DNA of 64,000 bases from Denitrobaculum tricleocarpae (GTDB lineage Bacteria; Pseudomonadota; Alphaproteobacteria; Kiloniellales; Kiloniellaceae). The DNA lies in contig NZ_ML660052.1 of assembly GCF_007004665.1 (NCBI RefSeq), positions 682,001 to 746,000 of the forward strand, given 5' to 3'. Position numbers and translations under genes: made by a program. Position 1 is the stretch's first letter, and the number at the start of each line of letters is the position of its first letter. The notes under the pieces are model-generated. The model saw only the letters and a program-made list of their open reading frames with translations, did not search any database and was not told the origin of the DNA. Shown piece by piece: positions 1 through 9,240 of this stretch.

Positions 1-174
1 TTCGAGCACCGGAACGGCAGCAGAGGGATTCTTGGCAAGAAACTCCGGACGTTTGTGCTCGCCCTTGGGCACATCGATGCTCACGAATTCGACTTGATTC
101 GCGAGGCCCTTTTCCGAGAGGGCGATCCGCACGCGGGCAGGGTTCGGGAAACCTTCAAAATCGTAAATCTTCAT
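1..174 (-). CDS. Glutathione S-transferase, N-terminal part (runs off the window)
   Basis: Only the first 58 codons are in the window; the gene continues to the left. The protein starts MKIYDFEGFPNPARVRIAL and reaches NPSAAVPVLE, the thioredoxin-fold N-terminal domain of glutathione S-transferases, including the cis-proline segment (AAVPVL) that holds glutathione. Enzymes of this family conjugate or reduce electrophiles with glutathione in the cytoplasm. A TetR-type palindrome (ACCTAT-N6-ATAGAT) lies about 90 bp upstream, so a repressor probably controls it. The exact class and substrate cannot be told from this fragment. Confidence 0.8.
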   Translation of the reverse strand, partial: MKIYDFEGFPNPARVRIALSEKGLANQVEFVSIDVPKGEHKRPEFLAKNPSAAVPVLE

Positions 175-682
175 CACTCTGTCCTCTCTGTTCATTCTTG
201 GCTGGTGCAATGAAAGGCTTGATGGCCAGACAAATGCGTTCTGTGTTCGATGGTTTTAAATTACCTATCGATAGATAGATAACTCGGAGTGCGTTTGTCA
301 AGCCGCAGAAGGTAAATCAGCTGCTAAGTCCTTTCGAATTTGAAGGTGAAAGATAGTTAGTGTTCTGAAAAATATAGAGAAAATAATTTCTGCCTATATT
401 CAAAAAATGCTCTGGAATTTAGGGCGTGGCGTAATCGAGCTGTCGGTGAAAGTTTTGGCAAGTACGCAAATCTGAATTTTAACTATCTATCAGAAGAGAG
501 ATATTTGGAATCGCATTTGGCGTAGCCAGGAGAAGAATGACAGATGGACGACATGTGAGGGTGCCGTGCGCGTCTTTCGTTCCGATGTGTCGAACTGCAG
601 GTGTGGTTCAGCAGGCTCATACCCGGTCCCGACGACAACTTGACCGAAAGCCGTTCGAGCGTGCTGCAGATTACACTGCGCT
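175..682. other. Intergenic region, no gene seen
   Basis: This 508-bp stretch separates the partial GST gene from the stop codon of the flavoprotein gene. The only feature I can support is a TetR-like palindrome near the GST end. The part from about 300 to 480 is AT-rich. Short open frames on either strand have no family resemblance and no convincing ribosome-binding site. Confidence 0.5.
263..280. promoter_or_regulatory. TetR-type operator candidate upstream of the GST gene
   Basis: The sequence is ACCTAT-N6-ATAGAT, nearly the same half-sites and spacing as the box at 35872-35889 (ACCTAT-N6-ATAGGT) before a TetR-linked gene. It lies about 90 bp upstream of the GST start, within promoter range. 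Binding by a TetR protein is inferred. Confidence 0.4.
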
Positions 683-3097
683 TCATTGCCGCAGGCGTTC
701 GCCCTTCGGGTCAAACGGCGGTTTGGCGAGTACGATGGCCTTATGGGGACGGCCCAGAATAGCTACGCTCACCTCCTGTCCGGCGCTCACGTCCTTGACG
801 TAACCAAGTGCCAGCGACTTCTCGACCGTGTAGCCGTAGGATCCCGAAGATACACGGCCGACCGGCGTGCCGTCCGGCTGGAAGATCGGTTCGCCGCCGG
901 TGGCATCGGCGTTTTCGGCTTGAACTTCGATCAGCACCAGTCGCTCGCGTGGTTTGTTCCCGGCAAGCGCTTCATAGGCGGAACGGTTCAGGAAGTCGCC
1001 CTTATCCATCTTGATCAGGCGGTCCAAACCGACTTCCTGTGGCCAGTACTCAGGCGAATACTCTCGGCCCCAGCTGCCATAGCCCTTTTCCACACGCAGT
1101 GACATAAGGGCGCGGGAGCCAACGGGACCCGTATGGAAGTCCTTTCCGGCTTGCAGTAGTGCCTGATAGAGCGCCAGTTGGTCTTCCGTCGCACAGTGCA
1201 GTTCCCATCCCAGATCACCCGTAAAGGAGACACGTAATGCGACCACTTCAACACCGGCCAGTTTGATCCGCTGTGAGCGCGTGAAAGGAAAAGCGGGTGT
1301 TGACAAGTCCGCGTTGGTCAGCCGTTGCAGCAGGTCGCGGGACTTGGGACCGGCAACATTGAACCCGCACATCGTCTCGGTCATGGAGCGGAACGAGGTT
1401 CCGGCGGGCAGCGGCACGGCGTTGAAGTAGCGCTGATGATAGCGCTCCGCCATGCCGGAACCTATGACCAGGAATTCGTCCTCGGTCAAACGTGTAACCG
1501 TGAAGTCTCCCGCAATTCCGCCACGCTTGCCGATCAGAGGCGTCAGGCAAGAGCGTCCGGCCGATTGCGGCATGCGGTTCGCGAAGAGGGCGTTCAGCCA
1601 GTCTTCCGCACCGGCGCCTTTGACACTGTATTTGGCAAAGTTGGAGATATCGATGATGCCGGCGTGTTGACGCAGGCGCCGGCATTCCGCACCGACGGGC
1701 TCGAACCAGTTTTGACGGGTGAAGCCGGCCGTCTCCTCGGACTGATGAGGGCTCCCCGCATACCAAAGCGGATGCTCCCAGCCGAAGTTCAGGCCGAAAA
1801 CCGCGCCCATGGATTTCTGCAGTTCGTAGACGGGCCGGGTGCGCACCGGCCGTCCGGCCTCGCGCTCTTCGTTCGGAAAGTGGATCTTGAAGCGATGGGC
1901 GTACTGGTCCCTGACCCGCTCTCTGGTGAAGTCCTTTCCGGCCCAGGCTCCATAGCGCGCGAGGTCCCAGGCGAACATATCCAGTTTGGGTTCACCTTCG
2001 ATGATCCACTGCGCGGAGAGCAATCCGAGGCCTCCGGACTGGGAAAAGCCGGGAATGATGCCGTTGCAGCAAAAGTAGTTGGAAAGCTCGGGCACGGGTC
2101 CGAAAAGCGCCGCGCTGTCGGGCGACCAGATCATCGGACCGTTGATGACCCGCTTGATACCGGCCTGCTCCAAGGCGGGAACGCGTTCTATCGCGCGCAT
2201 CATGTTCACTTCGATGCGCTCCAGGTCGTCGGGGAAGAGTTCGTGGCCGAAGCCCTGTGGCGTGCCGTCCTCGGCCCAGAACTTCATGTCCTTTTCGTAG
2301 GCGCCGACGAGCAGTCCCTGGACTTCCTGCCGCAAATAATACTCTCCGTCGCGGTCTGCGACCGAGGGCAGGCGCCGGTCCAGGGCCTCCAGTTCCGGAA
2401 TGCTCTCCGTAACAAAGTACTGGTGCTCGGTTGGGACCAGAGGCAGTTCTATACCGGCCATGGCAGCGACTTCGCGCCCCCAAAGACCGGCGGCGTTGAC
2501 CAGCCATTCGGTACGGATGTTTCCTTTAGGGGTCTCGACAAGCCAGGTCCCATCGGACTGCTGAACCGTCGCCGTGACCGGCGTGAAGCGATAAATTTCG
2601 GCCCCGTTGGCGCGGGCGCCGGCGGCATAGGCCATGGTGACGCCGGAGGGATCCACGTTCCCGCCGTCCGGTTCGAACATGATGCAGCGAATGCCGTCGT
2701 AGTTCACCAGCGGGTGCAGGCGCTCCGCCTCGTCGCGGCTTACCTCATGAAAATTCATCCCGTAATAACGGGCCTTCGCCTCCTGCAGCCGGAGCTGGTG
2801 TTCGCGCTCCTCCGTTTGCGCCAGATAGAGCGACCCGGGTTGGAAAACGCCGCAGCCCTGGCCCGTCTCCTGCTCCAACTCCTTGTAGAGCCCCATGGTG
2901 TAGTGCTGTAGCCGGGATATGTTTGTGCTGTCGTGCAAACCGTGAATGTTGGCCGCCGCATGCCAGGTCGAACCGGACGTCAATTCGTCGCGTTCGAGCA
3001 TGACGACATCGGTCCAGCCCAGTTTCGTCAGGTGGTAAAGAATGGAGCAACCGACGACGCCGCCTCCAATAACGACGGCTTGTGCGTGGGATTTCAT
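683..3097 (-). CDS. FAD-dependent dimethylglycine/sarcosine dehydrogenase-like oxidoreductase
   Basis: This 804-residue protein has the two-part layout of dimethylglycine and sarcosine dehydrogenases. An N-terminal FAD-binding oxidase domain starts with VVIGGGVVGCS and has the GSTWHAA segment (His46), the position where relatives attach FAD covalently. The second half (from about residue 430) is a GcvT-like folate-binding aminomethyltransferase domain (e.g. FGLNFGWEHPLWY, GIIDISNFAKYSVKG). Such enzymes N-demethylate methylated glycines and pass the one-carbon unit to tetrahydrofolate. It stands alone on the minus strand, with the LacI gene next upstream. Which N-methyl amine it uses is unknown; a related betaine or proline-derived substrate is possible. 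Confidence 0.85.
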   Translation of the reverse strand: MKSHAQAVVIGGGVVGCSILYHLTKLGWTDVVMLERDELTSGSTWHAAANIHGLHDSTNISRLQHYTMGLYKELEQETGQGCGVFQPGSLYLAQTEEREHQLRLQEAKARYYGMNFHEVSRDEAERLHPLVNYDGIRCIMFEPDGGNVDPSGVTMAYAAGARANGAEIYRFTPVTATVQQSDGTWLVETPKGNIRTEWLVNAAGLWGREVAAMAGIELPLVPTEHQYFVTESIPELEALDRRLPSVADRDGEYYLRQEVQGLLVGAYEKDMKFWAEDGTPQGFGHELFPDDLERIEVNMMRAIERVPALEQAGIKRVINGPMIWSPDSAALFGPVPELSNYFCCNGIIPGFSQSGGLGLLSAQWIIEGEPKLDMFAWDLARYGAWAGKDFTRERVRDQYAHRFKIHFPNEEREAGRPVRTRPVYELQKSMGAVFGLNFGWEHPLWYAGSPHQSEETAGFTRQNWFEPVGAECRRLRQHAGIIDISNFAKYSVKGAGAEDWLNALFANRMPQSAGRSCLTPLIGKRGGIAGDFTVTRLTEDEFLVIGSGMAERYHQRYFNAVPLPAGTSFRSMTETMCGFNVAGPKSRDLLQRLTNADLSTPAFPFTRSQRIKLAGVEVVALRVSFTGDLGWELHCATEDQLALYQALLQAGKDFHTGPVGSRALMSLRVEKGYGSWGREYSPEYWPQEVGLDRLIKMDKGDFLNRSAYEALAGNKPRERLVLIEVQAENADATGGEPIFQPDGTPVGRVSSGSYGYTVEKSLALGYVKDVSAGQEVSVAILGRPHKAIVLAKPPFDPKGERLRQ

Positions 3098-3526
3098 TTT
3101 GACCGCTATCCAGTTACTGTCCGGGCTCGGAGCGAGCGTTGTGATTTGGCGTTCTCATACCTTAGGCACGTCCTCCTGCTGTTCCGCTGTTCTTCAGGCG
3201 ACCGGAGCTTGTCGCACCCCTCTCATCCGACCGGGGTATAATGACTTTCAGAACATTGAAGAGGCACAATGACCTGTCAGGGTTTCGCCGTTTCCGCAGG
3301 CTTTCAACAGCAAAAATTCTATGGCAATGGATGAGTTGAAATCACCTGATCTAACTGCAGCAGTCAGAAAGCGGGCAAACCTTTTGCCTTTTGCTGTGCC
3401 GATCCCTTTTGGCTGTGCGACAGGTCACTTGAGTTTCACGGATAGTGAGCAAGGGACGCAATGTGTCGCCTGCAGCCGGTCATCGGGTGACGGCCATGGA
3501 AGGTGCGTCCGGGGCAGCGGAGAGGT
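3098..3526. other. Intergenic leader region, no gene seen
   Basis: These 429 bp lie between the flavoprotein start and the LacI stop. Read on the minus strand, the part next to the flavoprotein gene is GC-rich and can form small hairpins (e.g. GCGAC-N8-GTCGC). It lacks the conserved core of a glycine riboswitch. An open frame from 3321 overlaps the LacI gene and looks like chance. Confidence 0.4.
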
Positions 3527-4519
3527 TTACGCAGACTTTCTGATCGTCAGGGAACTGGGGAATGAGATGATCCCGGCGTTCTTCGCTTTGACCTCTCGCG
3601 AGAGCAGCTCCGCGGCTTTCCCCGCCAGTTCTTCGACTGGAACGGCAATGCTGCTGATTCCCCCTTCAATCCATCTGTAAAACGAAGGGTCGCCGTAACC
3701 GATAAATGCAAGGTCATCCGGAAGTTTCAGGCCACGCCTTAAACAGGCGTCGAGGGCACCGTTGGAGATCTCGAAGCCGCCACAGACCAGCGCTGTCACG
3801 GCTGTATCGCCTTCCAGGATCGACAGGCACATGGCATGGCCCATCTCAAAGGATGGTGGATCGAGCCGTATTACCGCAGTGTCCGGCGAGAGCCGGTTTC
3901 TCTTCAGCGCGTCACGGAATGCCGCCTCGCGATGACGTCCGGACGAGAGCGCCGCGTGACCACCAATGTAGCCAATCCGCTGATGCCCGGCCTTGGCCAG
4001 ATGATCGACCGCGGCGCCAATCGAACCGCGATCCTCAACCAGCAGCGCAGCCGAGGGGGAATGGTGATCACCTGTGCGTATCAGTTGGATGACCTGCATC
4101 TCGCTGAAGCCGCGCCCGAGGTCTGCGGCGGCGCCCGGCGCGGGCACCATGACAACGGCACTTGCCTGGACCTCACGCAGTCGCAGGATCGCGAGGTGTT
4201 CACGCGTGGCATCGTCATTGGTCAGGTGGATCATCAAATGAAGCCCCTGGTCTGCGCAGAGCAGAGCAAGGGCATTCGCGAAGACCGCATAGAATTCGTT
4301 TGCGAGATTCGGCAGGAGCAGGCCGACGATGCCCGTGCTGTCCCCGCGCATGGCGGTCGCGGCTGAGCTTTTGACGTATCCAAGTTCGGCCGCACGTTTC
4401 AGGACGGTGTCGCGGGTCTTGGGATGCACATTGGGACTGTTCGCCAGGGCGCGTGAGACCGTCATGTGCGAGATGCCCAGGTCCAATGCAATCGACTTTA
4501 TGGTTACCCGGTTTGCCAA
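3527..4519 (-). CDS. LacI-family transcriptional repressor
   Basis: A 330-residue LacI/GalR regulator. Residues 5-50 form the helix-turn-helix and hinge helix (VTIKSIALDLGISHMTVSRA, then ..VLKRAAELGYVKSSAA). The remainder is a periplasmic-binding-protein-like ligand domain (GIVGLLLPNLANEFYAVF, RIGYIGG, AFIGYGDPSF). The start is TTG at 4519, supported by a strong GGGAGGAAG ribosome-binding site 6-7 nt upstream. It is divergent from the transporter operon beginning at 4864. The intergenic region holds a perfect GTTCACGTGAAC palindrome with central CG, typical of LacI operators. It probably represses transporter 1 and, through a second identical box at 12448, the enzyme genes. The effector is unknown. 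Confidence 0.93.
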   Translation of the reverse strand: MANRVTIKSIALDLGISHMTVSRALANSPNVHPKTRDTVLKRAAELGYVKSSAATAMRGDSTGIVGLLLPNLANEFYAVFANALALLCADQGLHLMIHLTNDDATREHLAILRLREVQASAVVMVPAPGAAADLGRGFSEMQVIQLIRTGDHHSPSAALLVEDRGSIGAAVDHLAKAGHQRIGYIGGHAALSSGRHREAAFRDALKRNRLSPDTAVIRLDPPSFEMGHAMCLSILEGDTAVTALVCGGFEISNGALDACLRRGLKLPDDLAFIGYGDPSFYRWIEGGISSIAVPVEELAGKAAELLSREVKAKNAGIISFPSSLTIRKSA

Positions 4520-4571
4520 GCGTCTTCCTCCCGATTCGCGCGGAGTTTTACCTCAAGTTCCGCGCTCTGTC

Positions 4572-4613
4572 TTGACAGATTAAACGCGAAATCCTCAAAT
4601 GTTCACGTGAACG
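4572..4613 (+). promoter_or_regulatory. Promoter with LacI operator, box 1
   Basis: TTGACA (4572-4577), a 17-bp spacer and TCAAAT (4595-4600) form a sigma70-like promoter pointing at the binding-protein gene. The palindrome GTTCACGTGAAC (4601-4612) sits where transcription would begin, the classic repressor position. The same core and layout recur at 12419-12460. The leader to the ATG at 4864 would be about 255 nt. Confidence 0.7.
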
Positions 4614-4863
4614 AAAAGTGTTTGACCGGCTGGCTGGCTTATTCTCCGCTTCAGGGCCGCTCGGCCGAACCTGGTGCCGGCAGGTGTTGCTCTGGAAGAG
4701 TCGTTGCCCCCGTCATGCTGCCTGAAAGTAGTAAGAGTTGAGGGCGTTCCCCGTGCTAAGATGCGCCCGTGCAACCGTCTGGAGGCACCTACCACATCAA
4801 GAGCGATTTAAGCGTTAAACCCGAGAACCATAAGAATGAAATCAACAATGGGAGGTTTACACA

Positions 4864-5889
4864 ATGATCGACGAGTATCTGAAGGAATCCAAAAACCGGC
4901 GTGATGTTTTCAAAGCCATTGGCGCGACCGCGCTGACGGGCGCGTTACTGGCCGAGGCCGGGTTTGATCCCGCGATGGCGCAGGACCTGAAACCATCGGG
5001 CAAACCGCTGAGGGCGGCTTTTTCCAATGCCGGGCTTAAGGCGACGTGGTGCGCACAGGGTAAACAGGCTGCCGAAGCCTGGGGCAAGCTTATGAATGTT
5101 GAGGTGACCTGGTTCGATGGGGAATTCTCCTCCACCAAGCAACGCGCCTCGATTGAAAACATGGCGACGCAGCAATGGGATTTTGTCGCGATCCAGACCT
5201 TCGGCATCGGAACTCTGGTGCAGCCGGTGCAAAAGATGATCGACAACGGCATTCCGGTGATCGCGATGGATACGCTGATCGCACCACTGGGCACGATCCC
5301 CATTCACACCTTCATCGCGCCTGACAACGAAATGATGGGGTCCGCGGTTACGTCCCAGGTGATGGCCGCGATTCAGGGCCAGGGCAATATCGTTCATACC
5401 CAGGGGTCGCTCGGCCATTCCGGTGCCCAGGGACGCGCAAAGGGTTTCGGCAGCGTCGTGGCCGACTATCCCGATGTGAAGGTCATTAACGAGGAACCTG
5501 CGGACTGGGATGTCACCAAGGTCGCGCGGATCTGGGACTCCATCCTGACCAAGCACGACGACATCAAGGCGGCCTTTTTCCACAATGACGACATGGCCCT
5601 GGCCGCTGCCAATGTCATGAAGGCGAAAAACCGGACCGATATCATTATTGCCGGCGTCGATGCCATGCCGCCGGCGGTCAATGCGGTGCTCAACGGCCAC
5701 ATGCTCGCCACCGTGCGCAATCCCTCGAGCCGTATCCATGGTTGGGCGGTGGCTGCCGGGGTCGCGGCTGCACAAGGCGGTGAAAAGGCCGGTAAGGAGG
5801 TTCCGGAATTCATTCTGGCCGACGGGCCCGTCATCACCAGGGAAACCGCGCCCGGCAATCTATGGCTCCAGAAGAATTTCCTGATCTGA
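4864..5889 (+). CDS. Sugar ABC transporter 1, periplasmic substrate-binding protein (RbsB-like)
   Basis: A 341-residue binding protein of the ribose/galactose type. The N-terminus has a twin-arginine-like export signal (KNRRDVFKAIGATALTG, then a small-residue stretch ending near AMAQ). The mature part has two Rossmann-like lobes with family features such as PVIAMDT, FHNDDMALAAANVMK and IIIAGVDAMPPAVNAV. The start is supported by GGGAGG eight bases upstream. It heads an operon with the ATPase (10-bp gap) and permease, and is controlled from the LacI box at 4600. The ligand cannot be read from sequence. Tat export would be unusual but not rare for this group. Confidence 0.9.
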   Translation: MIDEYLKESKNRRDVFKAIGATALTGALLAEAGFDPAMAQDLKPSGKPLRAAFSNAGLKATWCAQGKQAAEAWGKLMNVEVTWFDGEFSSTKQRASIENMATQQWDFVAIQTFGIGTLVQPVQKMIDNGIPVIAMDTLIAPLGTIPIHTFIAPDNEMMGSAVTSQVMAAIQGQGNIVHTQGSLGHSGAQGRAKGFGSVVADYPDVKVINEEPADWDVTKVARIWDSILTKHDDIKAAFFHNDDMALAAANVMKAKNRTDIIIAGVDAMPPAVNAVLNGHMLATVRNPSSRIHGWAVAAGVAAAQGGEKAGKEVPEFILADGPVITRETAPGNLWLQKNFLI

Positions 5890-5899
5890 CGCGCGGTCC

Positions 5900-7414
5900 A
5901 TGAGCGCGCAAGCACAGGGCGGGGGTGATGTTCCACCCCTGCTCGAACTCTCCGCTGTCTCAAAGTCATTCGGCGGGGTCGCCGCGATCAAGGATGTCGA
6001 TTTCCGTTTGTCCGAAGGCGAGATCCACGGCCTCATCGGAGAAAACGGTGCGGGTAAATCCACCTCGATGAAGGTCATTGCCGGGGTGCACAGTGACTAT
6101 GACGGCGTGATGCGCGTGGGCGGCAGGCAGGTGCGCTTTCGGAACGCGCGCGATGCCCTCGATGCCGGGATCGGTATGGTTCACCAGGAGCTCTCGACGG
6201 TTCCGGATCTGAGCGTGGCCGAGAATGTTTTTCTCGGTCAGCAGCCCCTGACACGTTTCGGCACGGTGGATTGGCGCCGGATTAACCGGGAAGCCAGGCA
6301 ACTGATTGCCAGCCTTGGTCTGGATATCGATCCCACCACGACCATGGGGGCGCTGCCCGTCGGTATCCAGCAGCTTGTTGAACTCTCCAGGGTCCTCTTC
6401 TCCGGCGCGCGTATTATCATTCTCGACGAGCCGACCTCGGCGCTTTCGCCGCCGGAGGTAAAGCGGCTGTTTGATGTTCTGCGCAAGATCCGGGCGGACG
6501 GGCGTGGCATCGTCTTTATTTCCCATTTCCTCGATGACGTCCTGGAGATCTCCGACAGCGTGACGGTCTTTCGCAACGGCCGCACGGTGGCCTCGGGACC
6601 GGCCGCCGGTTTGAGCAAGGATGAGATGATCTCCAGCATGATCGGCCGGGGCTCGATCGGGATGCACATGGGGGAAAGCGCCGAACTTGCCAGCGACGAT
6701 TCCAAGCCGGTGGTGATGGAAGCGGAGGCAATCGGTGACGGCAAGATGCTGCGCGATGTGTCTCTAAAACTGCGGGCCGGTGAAATCACGGGCGTCTACG
6801 GTTTCATGGGCTGCGGTCAGATCGAGTTTGCGCGGGCGGCCTTCGGTAAAATCCCCTTAAAGCAGGGGCGCATGCTGATTGATGGCCAGGAAATCTCATT
6901 CCGGTCCACTGCGGATGCAAAGAACCGTGGCATCGCCTTCGTTCCGGAAAACCGTTCGATGATGCTGTTCCGGACCGAGCCGATCTACAAGAACGTCTCG
7001 ATCGCCATTCTGGAGCGCATTCACCGGCTCCTGTTGAAGCCCGATGCGGAACGCTCCATCACAAAGACCCACATCGATGACCTTCAGATCAAGACACAGG
7101 GCGCCGATATGGCGCTGGGATCGCTCTCGGGCGGTAATCAGCAGAAGGTCGCGTTGGCCAAATGGCTGACGCATTTGCCTAAGGTTCTGATCCTCTCGGA
7201 GCCCACGCGTGGGATGGATGTCGGTGCGAAGGAGGACGTCATCCGCATCATCAAGAAGCTGCGGGAGCGGGGAGTCGCCATTCTGGTGCTCTCAAGCGAA
7301 CCCGAGACGATTCTGACGCTTGCCGATCGGGTCACGGTGTTGCGCAAGGGCGTGGTGGCGAGAGAATTCAGCAGCGGAATACTTCACAAGGCCGATCTTT
7401 TGTCGGCGGCATAG
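5900..7414 (+). CDS. Sugar ABC transporter 1, double ATP-binding protein (RbsA-like)
   Basis: A 504-residue protein with two ABC domains, as in RbsA/MglA/XylG, energising carbohydrate import. The first domain has Walker A GENGAGKST (Lys53) and Walker B IIILDEPTSAL but a degenerate signature (LPVGIQQ). The second has the usual non-canonical P-loop (GFMGCGQIE) and an intact LSGGNQQK signature. Its Walker B reads VLILSEPTRG, so the usual Asp is Ser433, while the following Glu is kept. Relatives also rely mainly on one ATP site; the Ser change is worth noting. It sits between the binding protein and the permease, all co-oriented. Confidence 0.92.
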   Translation: MSAQAQGGGDVPPLLELSAVSKSFGGVAAIKDVDFRLSEGEIHGLIGENGAGKSTSMKVIAGVHSDYDGVMRVGGRQVRFRNARDALDAGIGMVHQELSTVPDLSVAENVFLGQQPLTRFGTVDWRRINREARQLIASLGLDIDPTTTMGALPVGIQQLVELSRVLFSGARIIILDEPTSALSPPEVKRLFDVLRKIRADGRGIVFISHFLDDVLEISDSVTVFRNGRTVASGPAAGLSKDEMISSMIGRGSIGMHMGESAELASDDSKPVVMEAEAIGDGKMLRDVSLKLRAGEITGVYGFMGCGQIEFARAAFGKIPLKQGRMLIDGQEISFRSTADAKNRGIAFVPENRSMMLFRTEPIYKNVSIAILERIHRLLLKPDAERSITKTHIDDLQIKTQGADMALGSLSGGNQQKVALAKWLTHLPKVLILSEPTRGMDVGAKEDVIRIIKKLRERGVAILVLSSEPETILTLADRVTVLRKGVVAREFSSGILHKADLLSAA

Positions 7415-7423
7415 GGGGGAAGA

Positions 7424-8446
7424 ATGCAGGAAGCCGGAGAGACAAAGGCCGGAGAGACAGCGGCTGGGGGGCTGAAGGCCGTGCTCACCGACCAGCTGCG
7501 CAACATTGCACCTGTCTTTACGCTGATGGTGCTTGTCATCTTCTTCTCCGCCGCGAGCCCGTCGTTTTTCACGGCAGATAACTTCATGAACATCCTCTCC
7601 CAGGTTTCGATCACGGCGATCATCGCCGTTGGCCTGACCTTCGTGATTCTCACCGCTGAAATCGATCTTTCGGTCGCTGCGATCGCCAATGCCGTGGGGA
7701 TCACTCTGGCCTATTTCACCCTGCAGCCTGAGTACGTCAACATCGCCAATCTGCCGCTGAACGGCGTGATAGCCATCGTGCTGACGCTTGCTACGGCGGT
7801 TGTCTTTGGCATGGTGACCGCCTTCGGCGTAACCTGGATCGGTATTCCCTCCTTTATTATGACCCTCGCGATGATGCAGATCGCCAATGGTGTTTCAGCG
7901 CTCCTAGTGCGCGGTCAGATCGCCTATAACTATCCGGATCTGATCACCACCTTGGGAACGGAATCGGTCTTTGGTGTCCGCTGGACGATTATTGTGGCGG
8001 TGCTGTTTCTCGCGGCCGGCCACTTCGTCCTGAAGTACACACGCTACGGCCGCTACATCTACATGACCGGCGGCAACCGCGAGGCGGCGGAGTATTCCGG
8101 CGTCAATGTGAAGTTCATCATCGGCTCGGTTCTGGTGATTGGCGCGGTCTGTTCCGGCGTGGCCGGCATGCTTGCCGTCGCCTACTTCGGCTCGGCCCAG
8201 CAAAACCAGTTCGACACCTACCTGCTCGACGCCATTGCCGCCGTTGTCGTGGGCGGCACCAGCCTCTTTGGCGGGCGCGGGGGGATCGGAAACACGATTG
8301 TGGGGCTGCTGGTGCTGGGTGTGCTCAACAACGGTCTCGACCATATCCAGATCGATAGCTTCCTGAAGATCCTGATCCGCGGTCTTATTCTGCTCTCCGC
8401 GCTGATCATCAATGTCTACGCCCAGCGTTTGCGGGAGAAGGGATAG
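7424..8446 (+). CDS. Sugar ABC transporter 1, permease (RbsC-like)
   Basis: A 340-residue inner-membrane protein of the RbsC/BPD_transp_2 family with about eight to ten hydrophobic segments. The family motif region TAEIDLSVAAIANAVG follows the second helix. A typical conserved stretch VVVGGTSLFGGRGGIGNT lies near residue 270-290. It forms the channel of transporter 1 and would pair with the double ATPase starting at 5900. It begins 9 bp after the ATPase stop with a GGGGGAAG ribosome-binding site, so co-translation is likely. It is followed by the convergent GntR gene, which ends this transcription unit. Confidence 0.92.
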   Translation: MQEAGETKAGETAAGGLKAVLTDQLRNIAPVFTLMVLVIFFSAASPSFFTADNFMNILSQVSITAIIAVGLTFVILTAEIDLSVAAIANAVGITLAYFTLQPEYVNIANLPLNGVIAIVLTLATAVVFGMVTAFGVTWIGIPSFIMTLAMMQIANGVSALLVRGQIAYNYPDLITTLGTESVFGVRWTIIVAVLFLAAGHFVLKYTRYGRYIYMTGGNREAAEYSGVNVKFIIGSVLVIGAVCSGVAGMLAVAYFGSAQQNQFDTYLLDAIAAVVVGGTSLFGGRGGIGNTIVGLLVLGVLNNGLDHIQIDSFLKILIRGLILLSALIINVYAQRLREKG

Positions 8447-8455
8447 AGGTTCCGC

Positions 8456-9229
8456 TTATCTCTCTCCGATCGAGGCGGAACGGTTGTCGAACGCGGCCCG
8501 CATGTCGCGGGCCGACTCCTCAAGGTGCTGACGCATAGCGTTTTCGGCGGCTTGGCTGTCGCGCTTCTTGATGCAGTCGAGAATTTTCTGATGGGCGGCA
8601 ATGGTGCTTTCCAGCGGCAGGCCGCGCAGCGCTTTGCCGCGACGGCTCATGAAGAAGGACCGCTCCAGGGGCACCGACATCGCCTCGATCAGAGAGGTGA
8701 TGACCCGATTGCCGCTGGCCAGGGCGATGGCTTCATGAAAGCCAACGTCGCATTGGTGGAACGCACGCTCGATCGCAAGGTCACCCTCGGACTCCTCGAG
8801 CTTGCGTCCGGCGTCTCGCATGCCCTGCATCATGTTTTCGATTCCCGCAAGGGCCGGGCGGGTCGCACGCTTGGCCGCCAGGGAAACGGATTTGATCTCT
8901 AGTGACATACGGACCTCCACCAGGTCGAACATCCCTTTAGGGTCGTATTGCACAATCCAGCCCAGAAACTCCCCGAGCGCTTTGCCCGAGGGTTCGCTGA
9001 CCACAGCCCGGCGTCCCCGGGAGATCTCCACCAGCCCGCGGCCGGCCAGCATCTTGATTGCCTCGCGGATCGTGACACGGCTGACGCCATAACGGGTGGC
9101 CATCTCCGCTTCGCTCGGCAGGCTGAGACCCGGGTTCATCTCCGCATAGATCAAATCGGTCAGCTGCGCGGCAACGCTTGCGACAGCGGTTTGACCTTCA
9201 ACGGATTTGGCGGCAACTGACTCTGGCAT
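8456..9229 (-). CDS. GntR-family (FadR/FCD subfamily) transcriptional regulator
   Basis: A 257-residue regulator: winged helix-turn-helix at about residues 20-85 (e.g. LPSEAEMATRYGVSRVTIRE) and an all-helical FCD ligand-binding domain after it. An in-frame ATG 21 bp earlier (9250) lies inside a perfect palindrome. The ATG at 9229 has AAGG at good spacing, so I prefer it. The gene is divergent from transporter 2 (starting 9469), and AACTTAT-CAT-ATAAGTT sits 12 bp upstream, a likely operator for both directions. FCD regulators usually sense sugar acids or other carboxylates. It probably controls transporter 2 and itself. Confidence 0.88.
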   Translation of the reverse strand: MPESVAAKSVEGQTAVASVAAQLTDLIYAEMNPGLSLPSEAEMATRYGVSRVTIREAIKMLAGRGLVEISRGRRAVVSEPSGKALGEFLGWIVQYDPKGMFDLVEVRMSLEIKSVSLAAKRATRPALAGIENMMQGMRDAGRKLEESEGDLAIERAFHQCDVGFHEAIALASGNRVITSLIEAMSVPLERSFFMSRRGKALRGLPLESTIAAHQKILDCIKKRDSQAAENAMRQHLEESARDMRAAFDNRSASIGER

Positions 9230-9240
9230 AGGCAACCTTA

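Noticed and set aside
1325..2911. Long plus-strand open frame (528 codons) over the flavoprotein gene
   Set aside because: It is antisense to the clear dimethylglycine dehydrogenase-like gene; long antisense frames are expected in GC-rich coding DNA, and the protein has no family motifs.
3098..3260. Possible glycine riboswitch upstream of the dimethylglycine dehydrogenase-like gene
   Set aside because: The leader has hairpin potential but lacks the conserved glycine-aptamer core, so the similarity stops at gene context.
3321..3680. Plus-strand frame of 119 codons near the LacI stop
   Set aside because: It overlaps the LacI coding sequence, has no ribosome-binding site, and shows no protein family resemblance.
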